DNA from: Dipteris shenzhenensis
Lineage: Eukaryota; Polypodiophyta; Polypodiopsida; Gleicheniales
Assembly: GCA_047967505.1 (NCBI GenBank)
Contig: CM106540.1
Strand: one strand, 5' to 3'
Length of the DNA: 64,000 bases
Shown here: positions 54,931 through 63,672 of the stretch, in pieces
Numbering within the stretch: position 1 is the stretch's first letter
Layout: every line of letters begins with the position of its first letter
The notes under the pieces: generated by a model
Seen by the model: the letters and a program-made list of their open reading frames with translations, nothing else
Told to the model about the DNA's origin: nothing
The model's database searches: none
Program-made: the position numbers and the translations under genes

Positions 54931-55263
54931 AGGTTTATTTACAGGTTCTGCTCCCGGAATCAGTTCAATCTTATGCTGAACATTCAGCACTGGAGGTAAT
55001 TCATAAGGTAGTTCATCCCTTAAACATTCAGAGAACTCCTATGTTATAAGATTAGCCAGCTTGGCCATCTCACCACTTTGCGTAACATCAATGCTAGCCA
55101 AAGAATCATCAACCGGCTCTACCGATGCTGTGCAAAGGATTAAAAACTCTTCTTGAGCTTTTCGGATTTCCATCACGGAAACCAATGGTCCCTGAGGTAT
55201 ATCTTTTTGACCTCGCAAGACATAAAGCATATCATTCATCTTGAATTGATATACGTGCTTTTT

Positions 55264-56130
55264 TTAATCAATGGCTGGATTCTTCTTAGAATGCCACGCC
55301 ATACCCAGGGCTATATCTGCATAAGCAAGCTTGGTCATTTCAAAATCAAGCGTCTCAGCATAGTCTTGAATCCGAAGCTCCAACTGGATAACCCTTTGGT
55401 CCCATACTTCAGTTGAACTTCCATCTGCCATCCTGACCGTATACGCATAGTCAGATGGACCTGTCTTTAATTTCAGCCTCTTCACGAGCTTGGAGTTAAT
55501 CACATTGTGAGTTGACGCCGAGTCAAATAACACAATGACATCATGATTGGCTACTTGTCCTTTCATTTTAATTAACTCCGTATCATTAAAGGTTGTATAT
55601 CCCATTGCTACGGGCTTAGATAGGATGTTATCAGGTGCACTTGTCACTAGCTTAGCAACAGACACACATAACAAACAAGGTACTAACCTCTGAGAAGATC
55701 CCGCTAGCTGAATCTGCATCTCTTTTGCTCTTGGACTTCCCTCCATCTCCACGTCGCATTCTGAGATCACCATCTCAGCCATTCAACGATCTTTGTTACG
55801 TGGACAATCCTTTCACTGATGAGGCTGAAGGCAACCAAAACATAAGCCTTCTCTCCTCGCTTTTTTCCTTTGTTCTGGGTTTAAGGGAGACTTAGACCAA
55901 GCCCGGGCTGCCATTGGGGTTACTTTTCTTTTCACTCCAATGGTGGTACTTGATTTAGGAGTTTCAGCCGGTTTCGCCTGCTTGGCTTGACCACTCGGCT
56001 GAGAACCACTCCCTCTAATCCATTTCTTCTTAAACCCAGATTTCTTCGGATACCCATACTGGGTTCCGACCTGTGCAAACCCACTTGGCTTGCTGCCCTT
56101 GGCATCTTCATAGTTCAGGGCTATGGCTAT
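55264..56130 (-). pseudogene. Copy B protease and gag end
   Basis: Protease in a 172-codon frame (55264-55782): VIVLFDSASTHNVINSKLVKRL has DSA at the place of the active-site DSG, as in copy A (DST). Gag pieces 55790-56130 include a knuckle region near 55830-55850 (CFGCLQPHQ, then a stop) and GYPKKSGFKKKWI-like sequence. Confidence 0.7.
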
Positions 56131-57470
56131 ATACGAGCTGAGTGCTCCATGAATAGGAAAGGAACCATGAGACCATGATTCGTCACGTGAAGGAGAGGGT
56201 GGCTGTGGCGAGTTTAGTGGCTGCTGGAGAGGTCAACAGTCATATTGGAAGAGAGCTTTTGAATATGAGCGTCTCTATTGGTTAGCTGGGTGACGGCTGG
56301 TAGGAGTGGACGAGCGAGAGAATGAGATTGTCATGTGGGGAGAAGTCGTAAGAGATTCAGGTTGGAGCTGATCCAAGCAGAGAGGAGCGATCAAGCAATG
56401 AATTCACACTAAGAGATAGGAGTAGTCCCAAGGGAACTGGACGCTCCCTGGTTGAATGGTGATGGTCGGCTGATCATTGCTGAAGGATGTAGTTCATCGT
56501 TTATTTCTGATAGACAGAAGTGGAAGGTTTGTGGATGTGGCTTGGATCGCGTGTGTTCACGGAGGACTGATCAATGGGAGAGTATTCATTTATGACTTTT
56601 CTTTTGACGTGATGAGAAAGATATGATAAGTCTTTTGATCGTGGCCAGCTTGTGGGTTGACATCTTGAAGAGTCATGAGTTGTTGAGAGAACCTTCAGCA
56701 TAATTTGCAATTTACTCGTTGGTTTTGGAGCTGCATAAGCATCTGTGTGCAGAGGTGTAACTCCTCTTTGACGTGTGTGGGCTATCTAGATATTGGCTGG
56801 TGTGAAAAGAGGAACCAAATACTAGCATTTGTGGTTGACTAGGCTACGGATAGAAATGGACATATAGCCTTCATGTGGGCTGTGGGCTCGAAGCTTTTTG
56901 AAGATGACTATTCTTTGAGTTGTTAAGCGAAGTTTCAGGTCTGAAGTTTACTTGTCTTAGGCTATGTAGTTTTTGGGTTCTCTTTAGAGTTTGTGTGATC
57001 CATTTTCAGTCAGTTTGTGGGAAGTTACTTCGAGTCTTGTTCCTGGATACATGCTCTGGAGCCAGGTGCATAAGCTCATCACTTGGAGCCCACATTGTTT
57101 GTGATCCTACTTGTCCTGGTTTCAGTTGTGTTTCATAAGTACTTTTTTGAGGTTGAATATGATTCTGTCCTTGGAGTTGGACTTAGAGATACTCGGAGTT
57201 CTTTTTTATGATTTCGAGATTGGGGTATTGTTTAGTGAGGTTCATGGAATTTATTGGTCGTTGCTTCTACAAGTAATAGAAGAATGGGAAGGAATAACTC
57301 TGATAGATGAGGAGGATCTCCTTGAATGTGTCTTGCATCTAGAGTTTTGTGAGGAAGACTTCATGCAAATGGGCATTGAATCTCTTGAAAAAGAACTGAT
57401 AGTCTTCTGAGCTTATCTTTCACCTTTTTTTTTCACTCTCTCTATCTTTCCCCTTTCTTTTATCATCTTT
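56131..57470 (+). other. Probable 5' LTR/leader region of element D
   Basis: Between the break in copy B and the possible PBS there are about 1.3 kb with no coding match, except a few plus-strand frames of acidic and hydrophobic sequence at 56920-57410. By position this should be the 5' LTR of D. Borders cannot be fixed without the 3' LTR. Confidence 0.5.
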
Positions 57471-57489
57471 TGGCGATCTTGCTGGGGAC
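57471..57489 (+). other. Possible primer binding site of element D
   Basis: TGGCGATCTTGCTGGGGAC resembles the TGGCGCCGTTGCCGGGGA-type PBS of plant Athila/Tat Ty3 elements, with four differences. It lies about 55 bases before the gag ATG at 57545. Confidence 0.45.
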
Positions 57490-57544
57490 CTTGTGTGCTT
57501 GAATTGAGATTGGAGTGTATTCAAGACAAGCGAGGCCCATAAGT

Positions 57545-58852
57545 ATGGCACATGAGTTTCCCAGATTTCATGGGCTACCCACTGAGGACTCTGAAAAGTT
57601 CTTGGAAGGGATGAAATTTACTGCATTCATTAAGGATAGGAGTACTCCAAGAGTGTTGCTGCAAATCCTGTCCTTTTGCCTGGTGGGGGAAGCTAGAACA
57701 TGGTTGCAAGATTTTGTGGCTAATTTCAATATTGATGGTAACAGAAGAGCCCCATATTATGCTGAAGTGAAGGCTGCTTTTTTGGCTCGTTTCCCCTGTG
57801 TCAGGGGTGCTTATGGTTTGTGGAGAGAGCTGTGTGCTTCACAACAGCAAGCTGATCAAACAGTGGATGAGTATTTGGGGAAGTTCATAGTGCTTTGGAA
57901 TAGATGGCTGTCTGCTTTGATGGTTGAGGTGCTTCCGAGGGTGTGGAGAGAGCTGTGTGCTTTACAACAGCAAGCTGATCAAACAGTGGATGAGTATTTG
58001 GGGAAGTTCATAGTGCTTTGGAATAGATGGCTGTTTGCTTTGATGGTTGAGGTGCTTCCGAGGGTAATTAAGAGAGACCGATTTATAGCAGGATTGTGGT
58101 TTAATCTCAGGGTAAAAGTGGAATGCAAGGAGCTGGCTACCTTCGAGGATGCAGTGAGGGTTGCCAAAGAAAAGGAAAGTATAAGAGGTTGGTTCAGTTG
58201 GGTTTGAGTATGCTTGCAATGCCGTGTCTTCAGAGGACGCACCATCTGTGGTGGGGGAATTGCCAAAGTTCGAGCCTAAGAAAGAGCATAGTATGAAAAC
58301 AAAGATTCATGACATGTCCGAAATGATGAAAAGCCTTAGTTTAAATTTGATGAATGGAAGAGGAAGAGGTAGAGTCATGCATGGCTCAGCTTCAACGGAA
58401 GCGTCCACTTCTGGTACGACTAGTCGTGGTCAAAGAATATTTGCACCGAGAGTGTGCAATGCTTCAATTGTGGTGAATGGGGACACTACAGTTCCCTCTG
58501 TGACAAACCTCTTCGTAAGGGTGGTGAGATGTATACTTTGCCAACTGTGTTGTGGCCAATCGTAATGATGATTTTGGTGTTGAATTTAAAAATACTGGGC
58601 AGCCAAGTACTAGCCGTGTTACCAAAGCAATTGCAGAAGAGAAAAGGCAAGGATAAGGTTGTGAGTCTTTTGGGATTGGAGGAAGACAAAGGGGTGGTCA
58701 TGCCATTAGGGAAGAGAGATCGCAACGATGAGGCAAAACCAAGTGCTAAAAGAGAGGAACATACAGAGGAGACAATTACATACTCAGGAAGGAAGAAAAG
58801 AGGTCCGAGGAAGAAGTATAAAGTGCATGATTATCCTAAGGGTGGACAGTAG
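57545..58852 (+). pseudogene. Element D gag with 123-bp in-frame duplication
   Basis: ATG 57545 begins MAHEFPRFHGLPTEDSEKFL, continuing with ILSFCLVGEARTWLQDFV, the F.G....D...F.......L.G.A..W pattern of Ty3 Gag. A 123-base block (57821-57943, WRELCA.QQQADQTVDEYLG to VLPRV) is repeated at 57944-58066, 41 codons, with few changes. A stop at 58205 ends this frame. Another frame carries the knuckle CFNCGEWGHYSSLC (58460-58501), then a basic Lys/Arg-rich end to 58852. Confidence 0.8.
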
Positions 58853-59059
58853 GAATATGATTTGTTGGGTGATCTTTTCAAATGGAAAGCTGAACTTGCC
58901 TATGGGCAGCTTGTTAGTCTTTGTCCTAAGTTCAAGAAAGAATGGAGATGAGTAGTAAATCCAGGGAAGAAGAGTCTCATCATGAAGTTGGGAGGAAGGT
59001 TTGCAGTATATTTGAGCCTATTGATATCTCATGTGGTGGATGGATGGCATAAAGGTGTG

Positions 59060-59682
59060 GGATTAGGTGAGGTGTAGATTGACGGAGGAGCACAGATATG
59101 CGTGATAACTCAATCTTGTGTAGAGAAGTTGGGTCTATATGTTAAAACTCCTAACTTTCGGATTTGTATGGAAAATCTTGCAAGGGTTAAGTGTTTGGGT
59201 GTAGTGAATGATCTGGAAGTGGAAGTGTTTCATGTTCCAATAAGGTGGATTGCCATGTGATGCTAGTTGGACTTGGGGCTTTTCCTTTGATCTTAGGAAG
59301 GCCATGGTTGTAGAAAGTTAAGCTTGTAGAAGATTGAGGCAAAGCAATAATCTCTGTGCAGACTGCTTCAGGTAAGAAGATGAGGTTTGACATGATTAGT
59401 AGGGCATCACTTTCTGATTCAAGGAGAGGAAGAGAGTGAAACCCTTGATGAACAAAGTAGTAGTTTTGCTGAGGAGAGTAGCTCTTCCACAATAAGTGAG
59501 GAGGCTGATGTGGCTTTTGTTGAGTTAGATGATTGACAGTTTGATAAGAAGGTGATAGTAGTAGTGAATGAGATGGAATAAGAAGACAGGTGTGAGTCAT
59601 GGAGAAATTTATGGAGTCTAGAAATCCTCAAGAATCATTGTGGGAGTTAACAGAGAAAACACTCAATCCAGATCTTATCGTG
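59060..59682 (+). pseudogene. Element D protease region
   Basis: At 59078-59120 IDGGAQICVITQSCVEKLGL is an aspartic protease active-site box (DGGA in place of DSGA) and is preceded by a TAG. Near 59262-59310 LGAFPLILGRPWL matches the LG.P.ILG..WL flap/C-terminal pattern. The frame then runs with acidic sequence toward NPDLI at 59682, where copy C interrupts. Confidence 0.65.
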
Positions 59683-60163
59683 TGAAACGAACCTATTCTA
59701 TATCTCTCTCCTGGTCAAACTCAATCACGGGTGATGGCATCTCGTATTTCCACCCAGCCAACTTCGTGGATCGCATATTTCGTCTGATACGTAAAAAAAA
59801 ATATTTCGTCTGATACGTAAATTTTTTTTGTCTCTCATGCCTATCCACAAAACCCACAACTCCCTAGATGGTTCCCTCTGCCACATGTCATCATTTTAGC
59901 CCCTATTCTTGGTGCATCATTTACTCCTCTCTTGGGGCACATTTAAACCATTTGCCCCTTGGCATTATTGCACATTTAGGTGCACCTAGGCCTTAGCACT
60001 CAGAACCACCTAGTCAATGCCATTACACCCTCACCTAGGACCTTGGCAGTTACTTCTCTTGACTATTTTATTTATGCACATTAAATATTACAGAAGTTGG
60101 TCATCTAAGAGAAAATGCCCACCGATCTTTCCGAGGTCATGCTATCTCGGCTAGAGCATAACA
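59683..60163 (-). repeat. 3' LTR of element C
   Basis: On the minus strand TGTTATGCTC...GGTTCGTTTCA, 481 bases. Relative to the other LTR it has a 25-base duplication around 'atatttcgtctgatacgtaa'. The other LTR lacks about 105 bases present here. Confidence 0.95.
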
Positions 60164-60177
60164 TTCCTTCCCCCTTC
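60164..60177 (-). other. Polypurine tract of element C
   Basis: Minus strand 'tgaagggggaaggaa' directly abuts the LTR. Confidence 0.85.
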
Positions 60178-61009
60178 AAGCATCAGTGTCCTCGATGATG
60201 AAATCTGGGAACACTCTCCGTAACTAGTATATGGATTCCCAGGTGGCTTCCGATAGAGGTAGACCATGCCATGCAACCAACACCGTGGGGATCTTCCAAT
60301 TGCGCACTTGCATTGTTCCTCGGTCCAGGATTCTTGTTGGTTTGCGTCTTGCATTATGCTCTATCTCCTGAAACAAAACAACACCTTCGATTAGTGAGTC
60401 ACCAGCATAGCAAAAACATGAAACACTGGATGCACCTTACACCCCGGTGGTAATTCTAATTTATAGGCTACCTTGCCTATTCTTTTAAGAATTAACCATG
60501 GCCCACAATATCGAGGTGATAACTTAGCGCACTCTCCTGAAGTTAACGACTTCGAGTGCGAAGGAATTCTGAGAAAAAATTTTTCTCCTTTTTAAAATAC
60601 TCTTATAGACCGGTTTTCATCCGCATACACCTTGGCTCTATCCATAGCCTGACGGATATTAGCTCTCGCAAGTGCTAGCATCTCCTGCATCTGAACTGCA
60701 AAGTTCGTCGCACTAGGCACTTTCTGAGGTACTCCAACTATAGTTGGATTTGCTGGTCTATAACCATAGTTCAGCTCAAATGGACTGAACCTACTAGAGG
60801 AATGTTTCCTATCATTGTAGGTAAACTCCAACAATGGCAACCACTTGTCCCATGTATGTTGCCTCAATGATACATATGCCCTCAGCATATCCTCTAAAGT
60901 CTGGTTGACTCTCTCCGTCTGACCATCCGTCTCATGATGATCCCCACTACTCATTCCCAACTCAGTCCTTAGTGTCTCAAAAACCGCGGTCCAAAAATGA
61001 CCGGTAAAT
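60178..61009 (-). pseudogene. Element C integrase C-terminal part and chromodomain-like tail
   Basis: Downstream of the frameshift that ends the fusion ORF, the frame at 60592-60960 reads GMSSGDHHETDGQTERVNQT, LLEFTYNDRKHSS and LNYGYRPANP. A shift near 60595 ends it. At 60190-60330 ILDRGTMQVRN and LVAWHGLPLSEATWES.Y are the chromodomain-like end, interrupted by one TAG. Confidence 0.8.
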
Positions 61010-62575
61010 CTAAAATCTGTCTGGCACTATGGATCTAGGCAATCCATGCAGACGAAATATATGTCTAATAAACAAATCCGTCACTTGCGGGGCACTAACG
61101 GACTCTCTAGTCAAAATGAAGTGAGCCATCTTGGTTAGACGATCAACCACCACAAGGGTAGAATCATACCCTCCTTGTGTTGTAGGCAGCCCTACAATAA
61201 AGTCCATGGAAATGCTCTCCCACTTTCTTAGTGGTATCTCCAAGGGTTGTAAAAGTCGGGGTGGCTTCATCCGCTCGGCCTTGCTTACGTGACACAAGAA
61301 ACACCGTGTCACATATTCATGAATATGCTTTTTCATCTTTGGCCAAAAGAAATCTCGCTTTACGAGATCATATGTCTTCTCGACTCTCTTCGGATCCATT
61401 TCTACCCCCTGTGGACTCTTCTGCATTTCCGTGTCGCATTCAGATATTATCATATTGGCCGTGCGACGGTCTTTATTTAGTGGACAATCTTTCCACTGAT
61501 GTCGTTGAAGGCAGTCGAAGCACAATCCTTCTTTTCTAGCTTTCTCTTTTTGTTCAGGGGTCAACGAGGACTTTGACCAAGCTCGGGCTGCCATTGGAGT
61601 TATTTTCCTTTTCACCCCAACAGTGGTACTTGTTTTTGCTGGTCCCTCAACCGGCTTCACCTGCTTGGTTTGGCCACTTGGCTGCGAGACACTTGCCTTT
61701 GAAGTCCATTTCCTCTGAAATCCCCCTTTTCTCGGGTACTCATACTGAGTCCTTGCCTGCACAAATCCACTAGATCTGCCTCTGGCATCCTCATAGTTCA
61801 GGGCTACTACAATAGATTCATCTAATGTAGTCACATATTTAGCCCGAACTTCCATTTTAATCTTGTCGTTCAGTCCATAGATATAGTCTTTCAACTGAAC
61901 CGACGTAGGGAGAGGGTCTGTTATCTTCATAACACATTCCTTGAACTTGTCAGTGTACTCTGCCACCGACAGATTCCTCTGACGAAGGTTTCTATAAGCA
62001 TCCCAAGCTCGGGACTCTTCGTCAGGTGGAAGAAAGTGTTTCTTAAATTCAGCTTTAAACCCTTTCCAGGTGGTAGGGGCAACTTGATCTTTCTGTTGCT
62101 TTATCCACCATTTATCCGCTGCCTCAATAAACAGGTGAGTGGCCTCACGGATTTTCTTTAGATCAGATCTGATTTCACAAATGGCGAAGGCTTCTTCCCA
62201 CTTGTGTAACCAAACCTCGATCACATCAGAACTGCGCTCGGTCATTTGACCAGCATACTTCTCCGGTCTATAGTTGGCAATAACAGGCACCTTGACCTTC
62301 GCACGCTTTGATGAGTGTATACTGGGCTCTAGCTCTGCTGGAGCTTTGCCCCTATCAATTCTAGATGGCCTAGCCGACAAGGCTTGCACTATCTCCCTAA
62401 TCTCATTCTGACCAACATTCACTTGAAGCTGCTGGTTCATGATTTGCTGTAAAGCATCTTGTAATACCGAAATCCTACCCACTAGAGTAGGTATTGTGTG
62501 ATGGGACATTTGTTGTGTAGACCGTGCTCTAGATTCACTAGGATTCACCTTGGAATCTTGTCCTTCTGTCTCCAT
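61010..62575 (-). CDS. Gag-integrase fusion ORF of element C (521 aa)
   Basis: One open frame starts at ATG 62575. Residues 1-110 are a polar leader, 110-260 the retrotransposon Gag core (WLHKWEEAFAICEIR, ADKWWIKQQKD, FKKHFLPPDEESRAWD), 260-340 a basic Pro/Lys stretch. The knuckle is C352, C355, H359, C364, one residue shorter than canonical. At residues 388-396 PQGVEMDPK is a leftover from RT, then VEKTYDLVKRDFFWPK (398 on) is integrase, with C425/C428 of the zinc site but without its HH pair. D458 (SMDF) is the first catalytic Asp and D519 (VPDR) corresponds to the second; a frameshift right after removes the third acidic residue. It has no protease, so Gag would not be processed by its own enzyme. 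Start chosen as first ATG after the leader, equal to gag of copy A. Confidence 0.85.
   Translation of the reverse strand: METEGQDSKVNPSESRARSTQQMSHHTIPTLVGRISVLQDALQQIMNQQLQVNVGQNEIREIVQALSARPSRIDRGKAPAELEPSIHSSKRAKVKVPVIANYRPEKYAGQMTERSSDVIEVWLHKWEEAFAICEIRSDLKKIREATHLFIEAADKWWIKQQKDQVAPTTWKGFKAEFKKHFLPPDEESRAWDAYRNLRQRNLSVAEYTDKFKECVMKITDPLPTSVQLKDYIYGLNDKIKMEVRAKYVTTLDESIVVALNYEDARGRSSGFVQARTQYEYPRKGGFQRKWTSKASVSQPSGQTKQVKPVEGPAKTSTTVGVKRKITPMAARAWSKSSLTPEQKEKARKEGLCFDCLQRHQWKDCPLNKDRRTANMIISECDTEMQKSPQGVEMDPKRVEKTYDLVKRDFFWPKMKKHIHEYVTRCFLCHVSKAERMKPPRLLQPLEIPLRKWESISMDFIVGLPTTQGGYDSTLVVVDRLTKMAHFILTRESVSAPQVTDLFIRHIFRLHGLPRSIVPDRF
61388..61416 (-). other. RT remnant at the deletion junction of element C
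   Basis: The plus-strand 'cggatccatttctaccccct' stretch matches copy B RT at about 54308-54335. On one side of it is gag (ECDTEMQKS), on the other integrase (VEKTYD). So two deletions, or one with templated filler, formed the fusion. Confidence 0.8.
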
Positions 62576-63282
62576 AGTTTCAAAAGGAAAAATAAGTTAA
62601 AAAAAAAAAAATTAGATTCCTCTTTTTGTTATACGGAATAATCAACGGCAGCCTCTGCTGTATAGGAAGAAATCGCCTGCAATCTAGAAACTAAAACTTG
62701 ATATGGAAGAAAAGAAGTTCCGCTCCCTGGAGTAGTTCGTCGAAGACGGCGCTGGTTATGAACCACAGGTGCAAGTCACGGTGCTTCGAGGTCTTCCGGC
62801 CTGTGTAAAACGGGAATGTCTGTTTTTTTTTTCGTCTGCTATTACGTAGGTTATCGCCCCACTCCACCTTCGCTTGACTCCACGCGGGCGCACGTCGATG
62901 CTCAGCAAAACCTTACGTCGTCAGCCCACCAGGGAGGTCCAGGCCTGCAACTTGTTTCCTGACAGAATACCTGTAAGCTTAGCTTCTGGCATAACCACTA
63001 TCCCGCAAAGCTGTCCATCAAGGGTGCACCATACTATCGCAACACGTCGCCAATCTGCTCCGCTAACTTTCCCCCTCAACTCGAACTCAGTCACCGCGAA
63101 GGTCTTCGTCACGGGCAGCCAACTGTCACGCCGCACTTCATCAACTGCCTCACGGGATTCCCCGCTCCAGCAATGGCTCAGAAACGGGAAGGTTAGCAAT
63201 ACGCCTTCCTTCCGTCATAGACCACGGGCAGTGCCAAAAGTTTCGTCAAACACCCAGATCGTCTCTCTAATCCTTGCCTTGA
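62576..63282 (-). other. Leader of element C between gag and PBS
   Basis: About 700 bases, GC-richer than the rest, ending at an A-rich stretch next to the gag ATG. A frame of 141 codons on the plus strand and one of 92 codons on the minus strand show no domain. Confidence 0.5.
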
Positions 63283-63294
63283 GCTCTGATACCA
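63283..63294 (-). other. Primer binding site of element C
   Basis: TGGTATCAGAGC on the minus strand, two bases after the LTR end. It matches initiator tRNA-Met. Confidence 0.95.
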
Positions 63295-63296
63295 AT

Positions 63297-63672
63297 TGAA
63301 ACGAACCTATTCTATATCTCTCTCCTGGTCAAACTCAATCACGGGTGATGACATCTCGTATTTCTACCCAGCCAACTTCGTGGATTGCATATTTCGTCTG
63401 ATACGTAAATTTTTTTTGTCTCTCATGCCTATCCACAAAACCCACAACTCCCTAGATGGTTCCCTCTGCCACATGTCATCATTTTAGTCCCTATTCTTGG
63501 TGCACCATTTACCCCTCTCTAGTCAATGCCATTACACCCTCACCTAGGACCTTGGCAGTTACTTCTCTTGACCATTTTATTTACGCACATTAAATATTAC
63601 AAAAGTCGGTCATCTAAGAGAAAATGCCCACCGATCTTTCCGAGGTCATGCTATCTCGGCTAGAGCATAACA
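63297..63672 (-). repeat. 5' LTR of element C
   Basis: 376 bases with the same ends as the left LTR. Outside the indels I count about ten differences between the two LTRs, all transitions. A region of about 105 bases after 'ttacccctctct' is missing. Confidence 0.95.

Larger units (their letters stand above)
51719..56130 (-). mobile_element. Chromodomain Ty3/gypsy element, copy B (5'-truncated)
   Basis: Minus strand: gag remnant (55700-56130), protease (55264-55640), RT (54197-54930), RNase H (53795-54184), integrase (52459-53650), chromodomain-like end, PPT (52181-52195), LTR (51719-52180). Similarity to copy A stops at about 56130 within gag ('ggctatggc'), where element D's sequence begins, so B was probably cut by insertion of D. 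The rest of B should then lie beyond 64000. Confidence 0.85.
59683..63672 (-). mobile_element. Complete but internally deleted chromodomain Ty3 element C, TSD TCGTG
   Basis: It is bounded by LTRs at 59683-60163 and 63297-63672 and by TCGTG at 59678-59682 and 63673-63677. The minus strand carries PBS (63283-63294), a leader of about 700 bases, a gag-integrase fusion ORF (61010-62575), integrase and chromodomain remnants (60164-61010) and a PPT (60164-60177). Total length is 3,990 bases. Protease, RT, RNase H and the integrase HH residues are deleted. It belongs to the family of copies A and B. It inserted into element D between protease and RT. Confidence 0.95.

Noticed and set aside
62874-63299. 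141-codon frame on the plus strand in the leader of element C
   Set aside because: Antisense to the element and crosses the PBS; no recognised domain.
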